From contig NZGU01000008.1 in the NCBI GenBank assembly GCA_002691095.1, positions 26,777 through 35,956 on the forward strand: DNA of 9,180 nucleotides. The letters are read 5' to 3'. This stretch comes from Kiritimatiellaceae bacterium (lineage in GTDB: Bacteria; Verrucomicrobiota; Kiritimatiellia; Kiritimatiellales; Pontiellaceae). Numbering within the stretch: the first letter of the stretch is position 1; each line of letters opens with the position of its first letter. The notes under the pieces are model-generated. The model had not been told where the DNA came from and ran no database searches. It saw only the letters and a list, made by a program, of their open reading frames with translations. Positions 5,779-9,180 of this stretch are shown here, in pieces. Both the position numbers and the translations under genes were made by a program.

Positions 5779-7556
5779 TGGTGAGTAAAGAAAGTGGAAG
5801 ATCGGAGACGATGCTGAAGGGCATTGGGGTTTCACCGGGTATCGTGGTGGGACCGGCGCGAGTGTTGCTTCCAGATGCGACGCGGGTGAGTTCGCGCTCA
5901 ATCGGGGGGGAAGATGTGGCGCATGAGCGGGAGCGCTTTCGCGTGGCGTTGCGGGAGACGCGGGCGCAGTTGCTTCATATTCGTAAGCAGGTGTCGGAGG
6001 TGCTGGATGAGGAGCATGCCCGAATTTTTGATGCGCATATGCTGGTGGTGGAGGATGAGCTGCTGGTGGGCGAGGTGGAGCAAGCCATCGAGCAGGAGCG
6101 GCTGAATGTGGAGCCGTTATTGCAGCGGATCGCGATGCAGTATGCGGATAAACTGGCGGGACTAGAGGATCAATATCTGGCGGAGCGTGCGGTGGATATT
6201 CGGGATGTGACGCGGCGGCTACTGGCGAATCTGGCGGAGGAGACGGTCGAAAGCTTGCGGGATATTGAGGCGCCTTGTGTGTTGGTTTCAAATGATTTGC
6301 TTCCTTCGGATACTGCGGGGCTGGATCGGGAGAAGGTGAAGGCGTTCATAACGGATTTGGGAAGTGCGAGTTCGCATACGGCGATTATGGCCCGAGCACT
6401 GAATGTGCCGGCGGTGGTGGGGTTGCGAAGCGCGACGGCTGCGGTGCATCCGGACGATAGAGTGCTCGTTGATGGGGCGAGAGGTGTGGTGTTTGTCTGT
6501 CCGAGTGAGGAGCGGCTGGCGGAGTATGCGGAGCGTTCGCGTAATCAGGCGGAGATTCGGCAGGAGTTGGATTTGTTGCGCGATAAGCCGCCGGAGACGT
6601 TAGATGGGTATCATGTTCCATTAACGGCAAACATTGAGTTGCTGGAGGAGTTGGAGGGGGTGGATGCGGGTGGTGCGAAGGGCATCGGGCTGTATCGAAC
6701 AGAATTTCTGTTTTTAGGGGCGAAGACGCTGCCGGGTGAGGAGGCGCAGGTGGAGGCGTATGTGCAGGCGGCTCAAAGCCAGTTTCCGGCGCCGGTGGTG
6801 ATTCGTACCTTGGATTTGGGCGCAGATAAGATGCCGGATGCTTTGAAGGGGCGGCGGGAGATGAACCCGTTCTTAGGGCATCGTGCGATTCGGTTGTGTT
6901 TGGGGCGGCCGGCCCTTTTTCGGACGCAGTTGCGTGCCATTTTGCGGGCGAGTGTGCATGAGAATGTGCGGTTGATGTATCCGATGGTGACGGGGGTGGC
7001 AGAGGTGAAGGCGGCGAATGCCCTGCTGCAGGAGTGCATGGATGAGTTGACCGAAGAGGGCGTTGCATTTAATCGTGAGATTGAGGTGGGAACGATGATC
7101 GAGGTGCCTTCGGCGGCGTTGGTGGCGGATAAGATTGCGCCGCACGTGAGTTTTTTCAGTTTGGGAACGAATGATCTTATCCAGTATACGATGGCGGTGG
7201 ATCGGGGAAATGAGGATGTGGCGCATTTGTATCAGCCGACCAATTTAGCGGTGATTCGTCTGATTGATCATGTGGTAAAAATTTGCCGGCGGTTTGGATT
7301 GTGGAGCAGTGTGTGCGGGCAGATGGCTTCGAGTCCACATCTGGTGCCGCTGTTGGTGGGGCTGGGGGTGGATGAGTTGAGCGTGAGTCCGTTGCAGGCT
7401 CCGGTCATTAAGGATGTGATTCGGAAGTTATATTATGCGGATGCCGTTGCGTTGGCGCAGCGGGCGTTGATTAGCGATACACCGGAGGAGGTGGAGGCTC
7501 ATTGCGTGAATATGATTGTGGATGTGGCACCGGAGGTGCTGGCCCTTACGGAATGA
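5778..7556 (+). CDS. ptsI: PTS enzyme I (phosphoenolpyruvate-protein phosphotransferase)
   Basis: Autophosphorylates from phosphoenolpyruvate and passes the phosphate to HPr. From ATG 5778 it has 592 residues; E. coli EI has 575. Domains run in the family order: the start LKGIGVSPGIVVGPA, an HPr-binding helical part (about 45-155), the swivel histidine His200 in SSHTAIMARALNVPAVVG, and a PEP-binding barrel with Arg307 (GLYRTEF), Arg343 (VIRTLDLGADK), Glu442, Asp466 (GTNDL) and catalytic Cys513. The Cys motif reads CGQMASS, where the family usually has CGEMAGD or CGELAGD. ATG 5778 overlaps the ptsH stop as TGATG. An internal ATG 5811 would give 581 residues and place the histidine exactly at 189 as in E. 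coli, so it is a serious alternative. No EII gene is in the window. The 3' end overlaps a minus-strand gene. Confidence 0.96.
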   Translation: MVSKESGRSETMLKGIGVSPGIVVGPARVLLPDATRVSSRSIGGEDVAHERERFRVALRETRAQLLHIRKQVSEVLDEEHARIFDAHMLVVEDELLVGEVEQAIEQERLNVEPLLQRIAMQYADKLAGLEDQYLAERAVDIRDVTRRLLANLAEETVESLRDIEAPCVLVSNDLLPSDTAGLDREKVKAFITDLGSASSHTAIMARALNVPAVVGLRSATAAVHPDDRVLVDGARGVVFVCPSEERLAEYAERSRNQAEIRQELDLLRDKPPETLDGYHVPLTANIELLEELEGVDAGGAKGIGLYRTEFLFLGAKTLPGEEAQVEAYVQAAQSQFPAPVVIRTLDLGADKMPDALKGRREMNPFLGHRAIRLCLGRPALFRTQLRAILRASVHENVRLMYPMVTGVAEVKAANALLQECMDELTEEGVAFNREIEVGTMIEVPSAALVADKIAPHVSFFSLGTNDLIQYTMAVDRGNEDVAHLYQPTNLAVIRLIDHVVKICRRFGLWSSVCGQMASSPHLVPLLVGLGVDELSVSPLQAPVIKDVIRKLYYADAVALAQRALISDTPEEVEAHCVNMIVDVAPEVLALTE

Positions 7557-8262
7557 TGTTCTTCCAGCGTTGCCAGCGCTGATATTGTTCGAGTTTCTGA
7601 ATGCCGGTTTCGATTTTATGAGTGGTCCAGTGGTAACTGTTGTGAAGGTCATGGGTGAGTTGGTGGCGGGTCTCGCGGAGGGTGAGGGAGCCGACACAGA
7701 TCATCCAGATCATGAGTGTGATCAGGTTGAAGCTGTAGATGATGGTGTAGGAGAAGAGGCGACCCTGTTCGGTGATGTCGGGTTGATGCCGGTTGGCGAG
7801 CATGTGGAGGGTGAAGTGGAGGTGAAAGGCCCAGGTGATGCCGACAAGAAAGAGGAAGAGGTTGTGATAGGGGTGGAGGTCAGTGAAGAGATTTCCAATC
7901 GCGTAAAGGGCGATGATGAGAATGGTGTAGAAGGGGAAAAAGTAGGGGGCGAGGGTGATGAGAAAGTTGGTTTTGGAGAGTTCGACGTGGCCGCCTTTCT
8001 TGGTGACGTTGATTTTGCCGACGCGGGCGCCCATACAAAGTCCCCAGAGTGCGTGGGTGAGTTCGTGTCCGAGCACGTAGGTGCGAATGGGGTTGGGGAG
8101 AATCAACAGTAGGAGTAGGCCGCTGACCAAGCCATACGTCAGGGGTGAAAAGAGGGGATGGGATAGGTCGGCTTGCTGCATGGTGAGCGCATATAGGGTC
8201 TTGGTAAGAGCGACAGTGGCGGGTAGCAACAACAGAGCGATGATGAATTTAAGAAACTTCAT
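7546..8262 (-). CDS. Membrane protein with HExxH motif, M50-like metallopeptidase
   Basis: A 238-residue polytopic membrane protein. Hydrophobic segments lie near residues 3-22, 42-57, 99-124, 134-153 and 170-191. GHELTHAL (65-72) directly after the second segment supplies a zinc-metalloprotease HExxH. A conserved-looking polar spot, QPDITEQG (160-167), has an Asp that could be a third zinc ligand (inference). The glycine-rich stretch VTKKGGHVELSKTNF and LAPYFFPFY recall, from memory, small M50-type proteins annotated in PVC genomes; the substrate is unknown. The C-terminus (about 195-238) is polar with many His and aromatics. ATG 8262 is chosen because it puts the first membrane helix at the N-terminus. 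The frame extends to ATG 8361 with a hydrophilic 33-residue addition, and none of the starts has a good ribosome site. It is the only minus-strand gene here. Its codons favour C endings, unlike its neighbours. Confidence 0.8.
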   Translation of the reverse strand: MKFLKFIIALLLLPATVALTKTLYALTMQQADLSHPLFSPLTYGLVSGLLLLLILPNPIRTYVLGHELTHALWGLCMGARVGKINVTKKGGHVELSKTNFLITLAPYFFPFYTILIIALYAIGNLFTDLHPYHNLFLFLVGITWAFHLHFTLHMLANRHQPDITEQGRLFSYTIIYSFNLITLMIWMICVGSLTLRETRHQLTHDLHNSYHWTTHKIETGIQKLEQYQRWQRWKNIIP

Positions 8263-8324
8263 ATACGGAACTGTAGCAGATGTTCGGTCGATGAACATGC
8301 TGGAGTGTTGTTGTGTTTGAGGGG

Positions 8325-8356
8325 TTGACATTTTGTGCTGATTAGACCAATTTATA
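8325..8356 (+). promoter_or_regulatory. Promoter-like elements in the divergent region before coaE
   Basis: A perfect TTGACA (8325-8330) is followed by TTTATA (8351-8356), but the 20-base spacer is longer than the usual 16-18. At 17 bases the sequence is CCAATT, a poor -10. This is the only consensus -35 seen in the 164-nt gap between the M50-like gene and coaE, so it is the best candidate for driving coaE. Confidence 0.3.
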
Positions 8357-8410
8357 CGCATCTAGAGGGCAATGCTCCTTAACTTTATTCGCGTATGAAT
8401 TTCTTTTTTT
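8349..8410 (+). terminator. Inverted repeat plus T tract before coaE (possible terminator/attenuator)
   Basis: AATTTATACGC (8349-8359) and GCGTATGAATT (8391-8401) form eleven pairs, one of them G-T, around a 31-base loop. A run of seven T bases follows at 8404-8410. Hairpin then T run is the form of an intrinsic terminator, but the stem is AT-rich and the loop long. It could stop read-through from ptsI, attenuate coaE, or be a protein-binding palindrome. Confidence 0.3.
8351..8356 (-). promoter_or_regulatory. Minus-strand -10 candidate for the M50-like gene
   Basis: Read on the minus strand these bases are TATAAA (five of six matches to TATAAT). No convincing -35 is found 16-18 bases upstream. 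Initiation would fall near 8344, giving a leader of about 80 nt to ATG 8262 and excluding the longer start at 8361. Confidence 0.25.
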
Positions 8411-8416
8411 CCTCAT

Positions 8417-8420
8417 GGAG
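8417..8420 (+). promoter_or_regulatory. Ribosome binding site deciding the coaE GTG start
   Basis: GGAG sits 6 nt before GTG 8427. The in-frame ATG 8415 overlaps this site and is itself preceded only by pyrimidines, so the GTG is the better start. Confidence 0.65.
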
Positions 8421-8426
8421 TTTCTC

Positions 8427-9035
8427 GTGAACCGTTCTTTTTTGTTGGCGGTTACGGGGGGTATTGGCTGCGGAAAAAGTTGGGTGATGGAGCGGTTGGG
8501 CCAATGGTCGTTTGTGACGATGAGCTGTGATGAAGTAGCTCATACATTGTTGGAAGAGAATGGCGCGTTGGGTGAGCAACTGGTGAAGCAGTTTGGTGAT
8601 GAGATTTTAATGGAGTCGGGACAGATTAATCGAGCGGTTTTGGCAGAGCGAGTATTTGTCGATGAGAGTGCACGATCCATGTTGAATGCGTTGGTGCATC
8701 CGTTGGTGGGTGAAAAGGTGGCGGCCTGGATGGAGGAGCGGCGTTCATCGATGGAGTGGGGCGCGGTGGAAATTCCGTTGTTGTTTGAGTGTGGGTGGCA
8801 TACGTGGGATTGGGATGCGGTGTTGGCGGTACGGGCCGACGAGGCGGTGGTGCGCGAGCGGCTAGCTGCACGGGGGTGGTCGTCGGCGGAGATGGAGCAG
8901 CGGATGGCGGCCCAGTGGCCGGTTGAGCGGAAGTGTGAGCAAGCTGATTTTATTTTAGAAACGAGTGAACCTACGATTGAGGTTGAACGAAAGTTACGGG
9001 CGCAGGTAATGCGCTGGCAGCAGGAAGGTACGTAA
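8427..9035 (+). CDS. coaE: Dephospho-CoA kinase
   Basis: Catalyses the last step of coenzyme A synthesis, ATP-dependent phosphorylation of the ribose 3'-hydroxyl of dephospho-CoA, in the cytoplasm. The 202 residues (E. coli 206) begin MNRSFLLAVTGGIGCGKS, with the P-loop at 11-18 (Lys17). Next come SCDEVAHTLL in place of the usual D-A-D-x-I-A-H, the conserved LVHPLV, EIPLLFE, and a lid region RERLAARGWSS-AEMEQRMAAQWPVERKCEQADFIL typical of CoaE. The first Asp of the DAD motif is Ser here; the second, next to Glu, is kept. GTG 8427 is preferred over ATG 8415 on the ribosome site. The stop overlaps the next gene's start by one base (TAATG), so the two are co-translated. Confidence 0.95.
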   Translation: MNRSFLLAVTGGIGCGKSWVMERLGQWSFVTMSCDEVAHTLLEENGALGEQLVKQFGDEILMESGQINRAVLAERVFVDESARSMLNALVHPLVGEKVAAWMEERRSSMEWGAVEIPLLFECGWHTWDWDAVLAVRADEAVVRERLAARGWSSAEMEQRMAAQWPVERKCEQADFILETSEPTIEVERKLRAQVMRWQQEGT

Positions 9036-9180
9036 TGAGCGAAGAAGAGAAAAAAGAGATGAGTCCGTCAGAGAGTAAACCGGAGGCTGCGCAGGAGCGG
9101 GGTGAGAAGGGGTCGAAAGATTCGGGTGATAAAGGGGGAGGCGATTCGTCGAAACGAGAGGGTTCTTCGCGGGATAGGCA
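9035..9180 (+). CDS. rho: Start of a probable transcription termination factor Rho
   Basis: Only 48 residues are visible before the window ends. They are almost entirely Glu, Lys, Ser, Gly, Asp and Arg (MSEEEKKEMSPSESKPEAA, then GEKGSKDSGDKGGGDSSKR), a disordered, charged segment with no fold or motif. AGGAAGG (9022-9028) 6 nt upstream and the TAATG overlap with coaE make the start secure. The Rho call is inference: many Rho proteins, notably in PVC and high-GC groups, carry such a charged N-terminal extension, and I recall coaE-rho as a recurrent pair in Verrucomicrobia-like genomes. Any other protein with a disordered N-terminus would look the same here. Confidence 0.5.
   Translation, partial: MSEEEKKEMSPSESKPEAAQERGEKGSKDSGDKGGGDSSKREGSSRDR

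Noticed and set aside
7574..7581. Palindrome CAGCGCTG after the ptsI stop as a terminator
   Set aside because: Only four pairs with no loop, no T run, and it lies within the M50-like coding region.
7516..8112. Plus-strand open frame of about 198 codons, Glu/Gly/Val-rich
   Set aside because: It is the antisense of the HExxH membrane protein, has no ribosome site, begins inside ptsI, and its acidic composition follows from the strand bias.
1..9180. CRISPR array, insertion sequence, tRNA or rRNA gene, phage or defence island
   Set aside because: No direct repeat-spacer pattern, transposase-like protein, cloverleaf-like segment or mobile gene was seen; nearly all bases are covered by housekeeping genes.

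Overview
This is a chromosomal housekeeping window from a diderm bacterium. The best guess is a member of the PVC group (Kiritimatiellota or Verrucomicrobiota). That guess rests on the lptC-lptA-lptB genes (an LPS-type outer membrane), a phosphotransfer branch of hprK-ptsH-ptsI with no sugar-specific EII nearby, a plant/trypanosomatid-like long phosphoglycerate mutase, and coaE followed by a gene with a lysine/serine/glutamate-rich start that resembles an extended Rho N-terminus. The taxonomic call is inference. The + strand is strongly G-rich and C-poor throughout, even across the one minus-strand gene. This points to a replication-strand composition bias, with the + strand as the leading strand.

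Layout. 1-258: 3' end of a short-chain dehydrogenase/reductase. 329-1981: gpmI, glycolytic phosphoglycerate mutase. 2025-4238: lptC, lptA and lptB, the periplasmic and ATPase parts of the LPS transporter, with lptC/lptA and lptA/lptB overlapping. 4261-4560: hpf, ribosome hibernation factor. 4572-7556: hprK, ptsH and ptsI, forming a PEP -> EI -> HPr relay plus the HPr serine kinase/phosphorylase. 7546-8262 (minus strand): a membrane protein with an HExxH zinc-protease motif, whose 3' end overlaps that of ptsI. 8263-8426: a divergent intergenic region with promoter-like elements and an inverted repeat followed by a T tract. 8427-9035: coaE. 9035-9180: start of a probable rho, cut by the window edge.

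The plus-strand genes from 329 to 7556 are spaced 43 nt or less apart, and several overlap with non-ATG starts (TTG for lptA, GTG or TTG for ptsH). They look like one or a few co-transcribed, translationally coupled units. The lptAB-hpf-hprK-ptsHI order resembles the lptAB-rpoN-hpf-PTS neighbourhood of Proteobacteria, but rpoN, rapZ and any EIIA gene are missing here.

I see no CRISPR array, insertion sequence, phage gene or defence system, and no clearly new multi-gene system. The points most worth a second look are: an HprK with glutamine at the conserved active-site histidine; apparently rearranged membrane anchoring of the LptC/LptA pair; the uncharacterised HExxH membrane protein; the hairpin and T tract in front of coaE-rho; and the strand-wide composition bias.
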